Source of the DNA: JAEUIZ01 sp046155605
GTDB lineage: Bacteria; Planctomycetota; Phycisphaerae; Phycisphaerales; UBA1924
DNA length: 64,000 nucleotides
Assembly: GCA_046155605.1 (NCBI GenBank)
Contig: JBJXFQ010000019.1
Location: forward strand, 62,001 to 126,000
Reading direction: 5' to 3'
Under the pieces are notes generated by a model, which saw only the letters and a list, made by a program, of their open reading frames with translations, was not told where the DNA came from and did not search any database. Both the position numbers and the translations under genes were made by a program. Positions 43,507-51,657 of this stretch are shown piece after piece (position 1 is the first letter of the stretch; each line of letters opens with the position of its first letter).

Positions 43507-43602
43507 AAGACGACTCCGACACGCACGCCGCTCGCCGGCGATGTTGGCCCGCGCGAATGCGTGGCCTATCCTCACCCCTGAGATCGCCGGACCGCCGGCT
43601 GA

Positions 43603-43677
<75 letters not shown>

Positions 43678-43691
43678 TTGTTTCAGAGATG

Positions 43692-43723
43692 AGCCCTTCG
43701 ACGAGTACGTCGAAGGGCTTTCT
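43692..43723 (+). terminator. Terminator-like hairpin after tRNA-Pro
   Basis: Perfect 11-bp stem AGCCCTTCGAC (43692-43702), loop GAGTAC, GTCGAAGGGCT (43709-43719), followed by a short T-rich TTCTC. It is likely the tRNA transcript end. Confidence 0.75.
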
Positions 43724-43883
43724 CGTTGGGGGAAGAGGACTTGCGCTGCCGAACCGGCAGTTCAACAGCACTGCGCCGAGAGGCTGTTCTCGGGTCGTAT
43801 GGGGCATGGGGTTGGCCGGATTTGAACTCCAAAGCGATACAGACGCCAACCCGTGGTCGTGGCAATGACATCGACGGGTGTCT

Positions 43884-45779
43884 TCAAGATGGTCTCGATG
43901 CAGTCTTCTTGATTCCAAGTTTTGCCATCCGCGATCGCAGCGTGTTGGGGTGCATGTCGAGAATTGCGGCCGCGCCGTGATCCCCTGCGATGCGCCATGA
44001 GGTCAGCGTCAGAACGTAGAGGATGTGCATTCGCTCGACCTCTTCGAGTGTGCGGCGATCGACTCCCGGCGGTACTGCCGCCTCAGCATCGGGAGAGCGC
44101 TTTGTCTGAGCAGCGATCGCGCCATCGACGCGGAGCGTACCTTGGTTGGACAGAATCACCGCTCGTTCGATGACGTTCTCAAGCTCTCGGATGTTGCCCG
44201 GCCAGTCGTACTCCCTCAGCGCCGTTTGCACATGGTCCGGAATGTTCTCGATGGCCTTGCCCTGCTGCTTGGCAAACTTGCGAACAAAGTGCGTGACCAG
44301 TTGAGGGATGTCCTCTCGCCGATCCCGCAGTGCCGGCACGCTCACGGGGAACACGTTGAGGCGATAGAACAGATCCTCTCGGAACGTCCCGGCCTGGATC
44401 ATCTTGCGCAAGTCGCGGTGCGTCGCCGCGACGATGCGGATGTCTGTGCGAATGGTCTCTGAACCACCGAGCCGCTCGTACTCGCCCTCCTGGATGACTC
44501 GGAGGAGTTTGGCCTGCAGTTCGATCGGAAGTTCACCGATCTCGTCGAGAAAGATGGTGCCGCCGTTGGCCAGTTCGAAGCGCCCCGCGCGCCGGACGGT
44601 TGCGCCGGTGAACGCGCCCCTTTCGTGTCCGAAGAGTTCGCTCTCGATGAGCGATGACGGGAGAGCCGCGCAGTTCACCTTGATGAGCGGCCTTTCTCTT
44701 CTCCAACTCAGGTTATGTATCGCGCGGGCGAAGAGTTCCTTACCCACGCCGGTCTCGCCGAGGATGAGGACCGTGGCGTCGGTGGCAGCGACTTGTTCGA
44801 TAAGTCGCTTGGCCTTGGTCATGGCCGGGCCTTGCCCGATGATCTCCTCGAAGTTGTGGCTGACCTTGATCTCCTGGCGAAGGTACAGGTTTTCCGCCTG
44901 GAGCCGCTCCTTGAGCCGCTCCACCTCCGCGAGCGCGTTGTGAAGCGCCTCTTCCCGCTTCTTGCGCTCGGAAATGTCGTTGAACGTGACGACGGCGCCG
45001 ATGAGCTTGCCGTTTTCGTCGCGAACCGGTGTGCTGACGTACTCGACCGGGAAACTCGAGCCGTCCTTGCGCCAGAAGACCTCGTTGTCCTCGCGGTGTA
45101 CAAGCCCATCGGTAATCGCCGCGTAGATGGGGCACTCCGCTCTTGGGTAGGGATCGCCGTCGGGCCTGGTGTGATGGATGAGGGCATGCTGGTGTTTGCC
45201 CAGTATCTCCTCGACGCTCCACCCCATCATCGCCGCCGCGGCAGGGTTGCAGAACGTGGCGCGTCCCTCGGCGTCAAGCCCGTAGATGCCTTCGCCGGCG
45301 GAAGCGAGAATCAGTTCGTTGTTGCGTGTGAGCCGAGCGACCTCGGCTTCGGCGGCTCGTCTTTCGCTGATATCGCGAAAGGTCACCACCGCCCCGAGAA
45401 GTTCGCCGCCGTCGCCGATGATCGGCGTGCTGCTGTACTCAACCGGAAACGACGTGCCGTCCTTACGCCAGAACACCTCGTCATCCACATGATGCACTTC
45501 GCCGTCGTGGAACGCCGCGTAGATGGGGCATTCGTGCGACGGAAACGCCGATCCGTCCGGATAGGTGTGATGGATGAGTTGGTGCGAGAAAGTCCCGACG
45601 AACTCCTCAGCCTTCCATCCAAGGATGGCCTCGCCGGCGGGGTTGAGGTATGTGGTGCGGCCCCCCTGATCAATGCAGTAGATGCCTTCGCCGGCACACC
45701 TGAGCACAAGCTCGTTGAGTTCGCTCTTGCTCAGCGGCCGGGCGTTGGTCTGTGCCCGTCTTTCGGGCAGATCGCTCAT
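43884..45779 (-). CDS. Sigma54-dependent activator with two PAS domains, AAA+ and Fis-type HTH
   Basis: 631 residues. Two closely related PAS domains (about 22-140 and 150-270) share a string of type PIYAAxxDGxVHxxDxEVFWRKDG, so the pair is an internal duplication. A coiled coil follows, then the AAA+ domain (about 310-540) with Walker A LGETGVGKELFAR, the sigma54-contact loop ERGAFTGA, Walker B GGTIFLDEIGEL, and R-finger region. The C-terminus (about 590-631) is a Fis-like helix-turn-helix (AAAILDMHPNTLRSRM). It would sense a small molecule or redox state through PAS and activate RNA polymerase-sigma54. Divergent from the hydrolase operon, which has a sigma54-type promoter and a palindrome; self- and target regulation are likely. 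Confidence 0.93.
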   Translation of the reverse strand: MSDLPERRAQTNARPLSKSELNELVLRCAGEGIYCIDQGGRTTYLNPAGEAILGWKAEEFVGTFSHQLIHHTYPDGSAFPSHECPIYAAFHDGEVHHVDDEVFWRKDGTSFPVEYSSTPIIGDGGELLGAVVTFRDISERRAAEAEVARLTRNNELILASAGEGIYGLDAEGRATFCNPAAAAMMGWSVEEILGKHQHALIHHTRPDGDPYPRAECPIYAAITDGLVHREDNEVFWRKDGSSFPVEYVSTPVRDENGKLIGAVVTFNDISERKKREEALHNALAEVERLKERLQAENLYLRQEIKVSHNFEEIIGQGPAMTKAKRLIEQVAATDATVLILGETGVGKELFARAIHNLSWRRERPLIKVNCAALPSSLIESELFGHERGAFTGATVRRAGRFELANGGTIFLDEIGELPIELQAKLLRVIQEGEYERLGGSETIRTDIRIVAATHRDLRKMIQAGTFREDLFYRLNVFPVSVPALRDRREDIPQLVTHFVRKFAKQQGKAIENIPDHVQTALREYDWPGNIRELENVIERAVILSNQGTLRVDGAIAAQTKRSPDAEAAVPPGVDRRTLEEVERMHILYVLTLTSWRIAGDHGAAAILDMHPNTLRSRMAKLGIKKTASRPS

Positions 45780-45865
45780 CGGGGTTCCTTCCAGCCAGCG
45801 GCAAGCGGGGCGATCTCCCGCAACCGAGCGGCAGGAGTGGAGTCACGAACTGACGGAGATCATAC

Positions 45866-45894
45866 ACGACATTTCGTGAGTCACGAAATGTCGT
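45866..45894. promoter_or_regulatory. Perfect 13-bp inverted repeat, candidate enhancer site for the sigma54 activator
   Basis: ACGACATTTCGTG (45866-45878), AGT, CACGAAATGTCGT (45882-45894). Its centre lies about 87 bp before the -24 element at 45965, the usual upstream-activating-sequence distance, and in the gap between the divergent activator and the hydrolase gene. Two-fold symmetry suits a dimeric Fis-type HTH. Assignment to this regulator is inference from position. Confidence 0.7.
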
Positions 45895-45964
45895 ATCCGA
45901 TCATCTGAGTGGCGGATGCCGTCTAAAGCTCTTTCACACATGGGTTTACCGCAACTCGATGGAT

Positions 45965-45980
45965 TGGCACGGCCGTTGTT
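45965..45980 (+). promoter_or_regulatory. Sigma54-type -24/-12 promoter
   Basis: TGGCACG-GCCG-TTGTT at 45965-45980. The -24 GG is at 45966-45967, and ten bases separate it from the -12 dinucleotide at 45978-45979, which is the required spacing. The consensus is TGGCACG-N4-TTGCW; only the -12 C is T here. Transcription would start near 45990 and run into the hydrolase gene at 46034. It is the only well-spaced sigma54 match I noticed in the window. Confidence 0.75.
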
Positions 45981-46033
45981 CATGTGATTCCGAGTCGAAG
46001 ACCAACCCCAACTCAGTCCAAAGGAGAAGCCAG

Positions 46034-47029
46034 ATGATTCGTACAGTAGTCGTTGCCACGCTCATCACCGCCGCCGGCGCAGCACTTGTCGGTGGGGGCA
46101 CGACCCAAGCCCGAGCCCTTGACTCCACGCCCCCGGCGGCCGTCAGCCTAGCGGCCGCTCCGTCGTTCAGCGTCCGCTACCACACCGTCAAGATCGACGG
46201 CCTCGATGTTTTCTATCGCGAGGCGGGTCCAAAGGACGCGCCGGTCATCCTTCTGCTGCACGGCTTCCCGACCTCGTCGCACATGTACCGCAACCTGATC
46301 CCCGCTCTGGCCGACACGTATCGCGTCATCGCCCCCGACTATCCGGGGTACGGCAACAGTTCGATGCCGAGCCCAACCGAGTTCGAGTACAGCTTCGACA
46401 ACCTGGCGAAGGTTGTCGACAAGTTCACCGAGGCCGTCGGCGCGAAGACGTTTGCTCTGTACGTGCAAGACTACGGCGCGCCGATTGGGTTCCGCATCGC
46501 CAGCGCCCATCCCGAACGCATCACCGGTCTCATCATTCAGAATGGCAACGCCTACGAGGAGGGGCTGCGAGATTTCTGGGTGCCCTTCAAGGCGTACTGG
46601 AAGGAGCAGACCGCCGAAAACAAGGCCGCGTTGACTCCGTACTTTGAGTTGTCTGCGACCAAGTGGCAATGGACGCACGGCGTCAAGGACCCCACGACAA
46701 TCAGCCCCGATACCTGGACGCTCGATCAGGCGGGGATGGACCGCCCCGGGAACAAAGAGATCCAGTTGGCGCTGTTCATGAGCTACGGCACGAATCCGCC
46801 GCTCTATCCCAAGTGGCAGGAGTACTTCCGGACGCACCAGCCGCCGACGCTGATCGTGTGGGGCAAGAACGACTTCATCTTCCCCGCGGAGGGCGCTGAG
46901 CCGTACAAGCGCGATCTGAAGAACCTCGACTTCAACCTGCTGGACACTGGGCACTTCGCCCTGGAAGAGCAGGGCGGCGTGATCGCAGAGAAGATCCGCA
47001 CGTTCATGCAGGACAAGGCCAAGAAGTGA
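46034..47029 (+). CDS. Exported alpha/beta hydrolase of the haloalkane/epoxide-hydrolase type
   Basis: 331 residues from ATG 46034 with a signal peptide (VVVATLITAAGAALVGGG). The core fold is complete: LLHGFPTSSHMYRNLIP (oxyanion hole), the nucleophile-elbow variant LYVQDYGAPIG with Asp146 as nucleophile, and the catalytic His307 in DTGHFALEEQG. An Asp nucleophile in VQDYG-P is typical of haloalkane dehalogenases and epoxide hydrolases, not of esterases. A cap domain lies between about 180 and 260. An exported location is unusual for dehalogenases. It is the first gene after the sigma54 promoter. The exact substrate is unknown. Confidence 0.85.
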   Translation: MIRTVVVATLITAAGAALVGGGTTQARALDSTPPAAVSLAAAPSFSVRYHTVKIDGLDVFYREAGPKDAPVILLLHGFPTSSHMYRNLIPALADTYRVIAPDYPGYGNSSMPSPTEFEYSFDNLAKVVDKFTEAVGAKTFALYVQDYGAPIGFRIASAHPERITGLIIQNGNAYEEGLRDFWVPFKAYWKEQTAENKAALTPYFELSATKWQWTHGVKDPTTISPDTWTLDQAGMDRPGNKEIQLALFMSYGTNPPLYPKWQEYFRTHQPPTLIVWGKNDFIFPAEGAEPYKRDLKNLDFNLLDTGHFALEEQGGVIAEKIRTFMQDKAKK

Positions 47030-47175
47030 TCGCTCGCTACTGATCGCCGGCTTGTCGCGATCGCACCGGCGACCACAACCGGCCCGTCTCCTGATTTGTC
47101 ACACACGCGGCGGCTGCCATCGACGGGCGTTCCGTGCGATGCAGGTGTCGCACAGTCCGAACGAAGGAGTTTCAC

Positions 47176-47730
47176 ATGTCACGTCTTCCGATCCAGTCCG
47201 TCGAGTCCGCCACCGGCAGCAACAAAGACATCTTCGCGGCCCTGCAGAAGGGGCTGGGCATGGTGCCCAACATGGCCAAGGTCATGGCCAACTCGCCCGC
47301 TGTCCTGCAATCCTGGGTGCAGTTCAATGGCGCACTGGGCACGGCCAAGCTCTCCGCCCGGATCCGCGAGCAGATCGCCCTGCTGACCGCCGAGAGCAAT
47401 GCCTGCACGTATTGCCTCTCCGCTCACTCGGCCCTGGGCAAGATGGTCGGGCTCAATCAAGCGCAGATCGACGGCGCTCGCCACCTTGAGTCTTCTGATC
47501 CCCGCACCCTTGCCGCCCTCACCTTCGCCCAGGCCGTGATCGATCGCCGCGGTGGAGTCGGCGAAAGCGACATCAAGGCGGTGCGCACCGCCGGATTCAG
47601 CGACGCGGAGATCGCCGAGATCGTCGCCGCCGTCGCACTGAACTTCTTCACCAACTTCTTCAACCGGGCGTTCGATGTCGATGTCGACTTCCCCCGCGTC
47701 GAGGCGCACAACCACGCCGCAGCGCGGTGA
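47176..47730 (+). CDS. AhpD-like / carboxymuconolactone-decarboxylase-family protein
   Basis: 184 residues from ATG 47176, preceded by GAAGGAG. The active-site motif ACTYCLSAHS has C77-T-Y-C80 and H84, matching the C-x2-C-x3-H pattern of AhpD-type peroxidase proteins and their uncharacterised relatives. The family adds an N-terminal helical part (MVPNMAKVMANSPAVLQSW) also seen here. It would reduce peroxides or act on lactones, with redox-active cysteines. It is the second gene of the sigma54-linked series, 146 bp after the hydrolase, so a shared transcript is plausible but not proved. Confidence 0.85.
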   Translation: MSRLPIQSVESATGSNKDIFAALQKGLGMVPNMAKVMANSPAVLQSWVQFNGALGTAKLSARIREQIALLTAESNACTYCLSAHSALGKMVGLNQAQIDGARHLESSDPRTLAALTFAQAVIDRRGGVGESDIKAVRTAGFSDAEIAEIVAAVALNFFTNFFNRAFDVDVDFPRVEAHNHAAAR

Positions 47731-47854
47731 GCACCCAGGGAATGACCCACTGAGTTCCCGAAGCTCGGCGACTTCCCCAACAACCTGGTCACGTCAGCGC
47801 GGCGGGCGTTCCGTCCGCCACGACACCACCCCGCACCCCATGAAAGGAACAACC

Positions 47855-48214
47855 ATGAACACCGATACACGCTCCACACTCACAGAAATGCTCGGCATGC
47901 TCCGGCAAGGCAAGATGACCGAGGGCCAGCAGCAGTACTTCGCCGACGATGTCGTCACCCAGGAGGGCAACGACGCCGCGGTCGTCGGAAAGCAGGCCGC
48001 CATCGACCGGCTCGCCAAGTTCCGGGAGACGCTCGGCATCGTCGGCTTCGTCAGTTACAAGATCGGAAATGTCGCAGTCGAAGGCGACGTGAGTTTCTAC
48101 GACGCGGTGCTGAGCGTGAAACTCAAGACCGGCGACACGATCAGTTTGGAGCAGGTCGTCCGCACAGAGTGGAAGGCCAGCAAGATCACCAAGGAACGCT
48201 ACTACCACGGCTAA
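47855..48214 (+). CDS. NTF2-like (SnoaL-type) protein 1
   Basis: 119 residues from ATG 47855; GAAAGGAAC lies just upstream. The alpha+beta cone pattern is clear: an N-terminal helix (RSTLTEMLGMLRQGKMTEGQ), DDVVTQEGNDAAVVGKQAAI, and paired strands GFVSYKIGNVAVEGDVSFYDAVLSVK and TISLEQVVRTEWKASKITKER. NTF2-like folds bind small hydrophobic ligands and act as enzymes or binding proteins. No catalytic residue can be proposed. It sits inside the hydrolase/SDR set, which suggests a role on the same pathway. A longer in-frame start upstream is not supported. Confidence 0.75.
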   Translation: MNTDTRSTLTEMLGMLRQGKMTEGQQQYFADDVVTQEGNDAAVVGKQAAIDRLAKFRETLGIVGFVSYKIGNVAVEGDVSFYDAVLSVKLKTGDTISLEQVVRTEWKASKITKERYYHG

Positions 48215-48351
48215 CCGTCGGCTGGCCCGTCCGCCTATCGGGATACCGCCCCGGGACATAGCCGGCAGTCTCGCTTATGCACACGCTCGTCTCTGGTTGC
48301 GAAGGCGATCAGAGCCGTTTGGATCACTTCAACAGTCTCAGGAGGCTCATC

Positions 48352-49098
48352 ATGAACATGAAGAACAAGATTGTGGTCATCACCGGCGGCAACAGTGGGA
48401 TCGGCTTCGCCACCGCGCAGGAGTTTCGTCGTCAGCTCGCACGGGTAGTCATCGTCGGGCGCGATGAGTCCGCCGTTGCTAAAGCGGTTGCCGATCTCGG
48501 TGGAGACACAGTCGGTATCACGGCAGATGTCTCTCGCGTAGCAGACCTCGACCGGGGCTTCGCCGAGATCAGGCAGCGGGTTGGTCGCATCGATGTCCTC
48601 TTCGTCAACGCGGGCGTGGGCAGGTTTGCCCCTGTCGCCGATGCAACTGAGGCTCTCTTTGACGAAGTGATAGACATCAACTTCAAGGGGGCCTACTTCA
48701 CCATCCAACGTGCTCTCCCGCTGATGCCCGCCGGATCCTCGGTTGTGCTCACCTCAAGTACCGTCGTTCACTTCGGCATGCCCGGCGCGAGCATCTACGC
48801 GGCGGGGAAGGCTGCACTCAATAGCCTCGCCAAGACGCTGGCCATCGAACTCGCCCCTCGTCGCATCCGGTTCAATGTTGTCAGCCCGGGGCCCATCACC
48901 ACTCCGATCTTCGGGAAGATGGGCATGGACCAGGTCACGCTCGACCAGGTCTCTGCGGGCATTCTCGCGGGCGTGCCTCTGGGCCGCTTCGGAACCTCGG
49001 AAGAGGTTGCTGGGGCGGTTGCATATCTCTCGTCCGACTCCGCCGCGTTCATCACCGGGCAGGAACTCGTGATCGACGGCGGTATGTCACAGTTCTGA
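48352..49098 (+). CDS. Short-chain dehydrogenase/reductase
   Basis: 248 residues from ATG 48352; a CAGGAGG ribosome site precedes it. NAD(P)-binding TGGNSGIGFATAQEF at the N-terminus, NAG in VNAGVGRF, catalytic Ser in LTSSTVVH, and Y149-x3-K153 in SIYAAGKAAL all fit classical SDRs. The position-37 region (VVIVGRDESAV) has an Arg, often seen in NADP-preferring enzymes. The C-terminus ends ITGQELVIDGGMSQF. Fourth gene of the series; it likely oxidises or reduces an alcohol/ketone made by the hydrolase step, which is inference. Confidence 0.95.
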   Translation: MNMKNKIVVITGGNSGIGFATAQEFRRQLARVVIVGRDESAVAKAVADLGGDTVGITADVSRVADLDRGFAEIRQRVGRIDVLFVNAGVGRFAPVADATEALFDEVIDINFKGAYFTIQRALPLMPAGSSVVLTSSTVVHFGMPGASIYAAGKAALNSLAKTLAIELAPRRIRFNVVSPGPITTPIFGKMGMDQVTLDQVSAGILAGVPLGRFGTSEEVAGAVAYLSSDSAAFITGQELVIDGGMSQF

Positions 49099-49145
49099 TC
49101 ATCCATCCCCTGACTTCTCAACCACGCAAGAAACGAGGCGCGCCA

Positions 49146-49634
49146 ATGACACACTCACCCGCACACAGCACTTCGGTTGCCATCACTCCCCCGTTTACGA
49201 TCGAAAGCGCGACCAGGAAAGTCCGAGCCGCCGAGGACGCGTGGAACAGCCGCGACCCCGATCGCGTCTCGATGGCGTACTCGCTCGACAGCCAATGGCG
49301 CAACCGCGCCGAGTTCGTCCAGGGCCGGGAACAGATCCGGGCGTTCCTTCGTGGCAAGTGGGAGCGAGAGCAAGACTATCGCCTCATCAAGGAGCTCTGG
49401 GCTTTCACGGACAACCACATCGCCGTCCGCTTCCAGTACGAGTGGCACAACGACGCCGGTCAGTGGTTCCGCAGCTACGGCAACGAACTCTGGGAGTTCG
49501 ACGAGGCGGGGCTCATGCGCCGTCGCGAAGCCAGCATCAACGACCTGCCGATTGCCGAAGTGGAAAGGAGGTTCCGTTGGGATGCGCCCGGTCCGCGTCC
49601 CACAGCGCACGGCGGGCTGGAAAGCGTGAAGTAA
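49146..49634 (+). CDS. DUF1348 / NTF2-like protein 2
   Basis: 162 residues. The family signature is strong: FTIESATRKVRAAEDAWNSRDPDRVSMAYS, DSQWRNRAEFVQGREQIRAFLRGKWERE, DYRLIKELWAFTDNHIAVRFQYEWHNDAGQW and RRREASINDLPI. DUF1348 proteins are small NTF2-fold proteins of unknown activity, often near oxidoreductases. This is the second NTF2-fold protein in the series, 47 bp after the SDR. Ribosome site is weak (ACGAGG). Confidence 0.9.
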   Translation: MTHSPAHSTSVAITPPFTIESATRKVRAAEDAWNSRDPDRVSMAYSLDSQWRNRAEFVQGREQIRAFLRGKWEREQDYRLIKELWAFTDNHIAVRFQYEWHNDAGQWFRSYGNELWEFDEAGLMRRREASINDLPIAEVERRFRWDAPGPRPTAHGGLESVK

Positions 49635-49746
49635 GTGGATCCTGACACGCGCAGGCAGCCGCCGCCCCCCACGCGCCACACTCCCGCAGTTGCTCCTTTC
49701 CCTGCTGCCATCACATCAACCAGAGTCGGTAAACCAAGAAAGAAGA

Positions 49747-49965
49747 ATGCACATGACACTCAGTTCTCGAACCCTCGCATCAGTCGCGTACATCGCCACC
49801 CTCACCGCTAGCACTCTGCTGGCTCAGCCAGCGCTTGCTCAGGAAGCTGAACCGCACGTTCACTACATCAACGGCCCACGAAAGGATGCGCCCACCTGCG
49901 CAGCGTTCGCCGCGTTCGGCATCGCCTGGACAGGTTCTGCTGGCACACGCGTGATGCGCGGTTGA
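49747..49965 (+). pseudogene. Truncated exported protein, maybe remnant of an alpha/beta hydrolase
   Basis: 72 residues: a good signal peptide (SVAYIATLTASTLLAQPALAQ), then EPHVHYINGPRKDAPT followed by unrelated-looking sequence and a stop. KDAPT in this position recalls AGPKDAPVILLLHGF of the exported hydrolase at 46 kb, so this may be a decayed relative cut after the start of its fold. It ends 34 bp from the end of the sensory operon on the other strand. It could also be a genuine small secreted protein. Confidence 0.35.
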
Positions 49966-49999
49966 GTTCGGCGCGCGCGGTGGTCGGCGTGCAGATCTC

Positions 50000-51622
50000 C
50001 TATGCGACCTTGGCGAGGCGGGCACGGTCACTTGAGCGGCCCATCCACTCTGCGCATGTTCGGATGAGGGCCGCCTTGTCCACAGGCTTGCTGGCGTAGG
50101 CATCGCAACCCGCCGCAAGGCACTTGTCTTGTTCGGTCGACATCGCGTGCGCAGTCAGCGCGATGATCGCCAAGGTTGACCCCTGTGTCCGAAGTGTCCG
50201 GGCCAGCGTGTACCCATCCATCACGGGCATCTGCATGTCCGTGACCAGCAGTTGGTACGGCCTTCCCTCATGCGTGGCGCGTTGTTCGAGATCCAGCGCG
50301 ATCTGACCGTTCTCGGCCACATCGACTTCGGCGCCGGCTCTTCGTAAGTAGAGGCCGACGATGTCACGGATGTGCGAGATGTCATCCACGAGCAAGAGTC
50401 GCCCCCGCAGCGGCCCAACGGAAGACGCAGGCGTCGCAGCCGTGACGTTGCCCGACTCCGAGGCCGGGACGGCGACCGGCGCGACCGTGGTGGCCGGCAT
50501 GTCGCTGGTGGCGGGCTTGGCAACCTGATCTTGACTGGGCGCGATTTTCCGGGTCTCCGGGACGGGCAGCGACGAGAGCATCAACGTGCCGGCGACAGAC
50601 GCCAGCGGAAGATCGATGCGGAAGCAGGACCCTTCTTTCACCGCGGTTCTCACGAGCGTGACGTCGCCTCCGATGAGATTCGCGAGGCGACGCGAGATGA
50701 CCAGGCCGAGACCCGTGCCGCCATGAGCCCGGGTCATGCTTGCATCACCCTGGGAAAACGCCTTGAACAGCCGCGACTGCTGCTCGGGGGTCATTCCCGA
50801 GCCGGTGTCCTCGATATCGATGACCAGCCTCGGGCCGTCATCCTGAGTGCGCACCAGGACGCTCACGGTGACCTGCCCGGCCTCGGTAAACTTGATGGCG
50901 TTGCCGGCCATGTTCACAAGAATCTGCCGCACCCTGGTCGCGTCTGAAATAATCTGTTGTGGGATGGGAGATGCCAGGCAGAGGGCGAGACCAACGCCCT
51001 TCTCGGCGGCCCGTGGTCGCAGGAGCGATTCGATACTCGCGAGCAGATCGGGGAGGGACATCTCCTTCTTCTCGACGACCAGCCGACCGGCCTCAACCAT
51101 CGAAAGGTCCAGAATATCCGAGAGCACCGACATAAGATGTTGCCCTGTTGAGTGAATCACGTCCAAGGCGTGACGTCGCTGGTCCGGAATCCGGGGCGCG
51201 GCCGTCTCGTCGCGGAGAATGTCGGAGTAACCGAGGATCGCGGTCAGCGGTGTCCTGATCTCGTGGCTCATCTGGCCCAGAAACTCACTCTTGGCGCGGC
51301 TTGCGGCCTCGGCGGCGATCTTGGCCGACTCCAGTTCGGCGTTGATCACGTGCGCCGTCGCTAACGCTTCCTTCAACTGTGCTGTACGCTCCGTAACTGC
51401 ACGCTCAAGCGCCTCGTTGTGGGCCGCGAGTGACCTGTGCAGTTCGGCCATCTCTTCGGAAGCAATCGTCATGGACCGCTCCTGAAGGTGGCGGTCGCTG
51501 TCGAACTGCGCGAAGCTTCGACCGACGGCTGCAAGCAGCCCAACCCACTGCTCAGCCGTTGGCGGTGATGCAGATCCCTTCAAACCTGCCTTGTCGAGAT
51601 GACGTTGAATAATGGGATGCAT
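50000..51622 (-). CDS. Hybrid histidine kinase with C-terminal receiver
   Basis: 540 residues, no membrane segment or periplasmic domain. A coiled coil at about 50-110 (ALERAVTERTAQLKEAL) leads to HisKA with H120 in MSHEIRTPLTAILGYSD, then a HATPase with NAIKFTEAG (N box), DTGSGM and GTGLGLVISRRL (G boxes). A Pro/Ala-rich linker joins a receiver whose phospho-Asp is D462 in LLVTDMQMPVMDG, with conserved Lys in ASKPVDK. It is cytoplasmic and last of a three-gene operon with the FIST protein upstream, so FIST ligand binding may control it. Start at 51622 is 35 bp after the FIST stop. Confidence 0.93.
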   Translation of the reverse strand: MHPIIQRHLDKAGLKGSASPPTAEQWVGLLAAVGRSFAQFDSDRHLQERSMTIASEEMAELHRSLAAHNEALERAVTERTAQLKEALATAHVINAELESAKIAAEAASRAKSEFLGQMSHEIRTPLTAILGYSDILRDETAAPRIPDQRRHALDVIHSTGQHLMSVLSDILDLSMVEAGRLVVEKKEMSLPDLLASIESLLRPRAAEKGVGLALCLASPIPQQIISDATRVRQILVNMAGNAIKFTEAGQVTVSVLVRTQDDGPRLVIDIEDTGSGMTPEQQSRLFKAFSQGDASMTRAHGGTGLGLVISRRLANLIGGDVTLVRTAVKEGSCFRIDLPLASVAGTLMLSSLPVPETRKIAPSQDQVAKPATSDMPATTVAPVAVPASESGNVTAATPASSVGPLRGRLLLVDDISHIRDIVGLYLRRAGAEVDVAENGQIALDLEQRATHEGRPYQLLVTDMQMPVMDGYTLARTLRTQGSTLAIIALTAHAMSTEQDKCLAAGCDAYASKPVDKAALIRTCAEWMGRSSDRARLAKVA

Positions 51623-51657
51623 AGTTGCTCCAGGACTGACGAGACTGCGGCAGCGAT

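Noticed and set aside
41022..43526. 834-codon frame antisense to metallopeptidase 2
   Set aside because: Shadow frame over a protein with clear zinc site, signal peptide and tail; no domain in the antisense reading.
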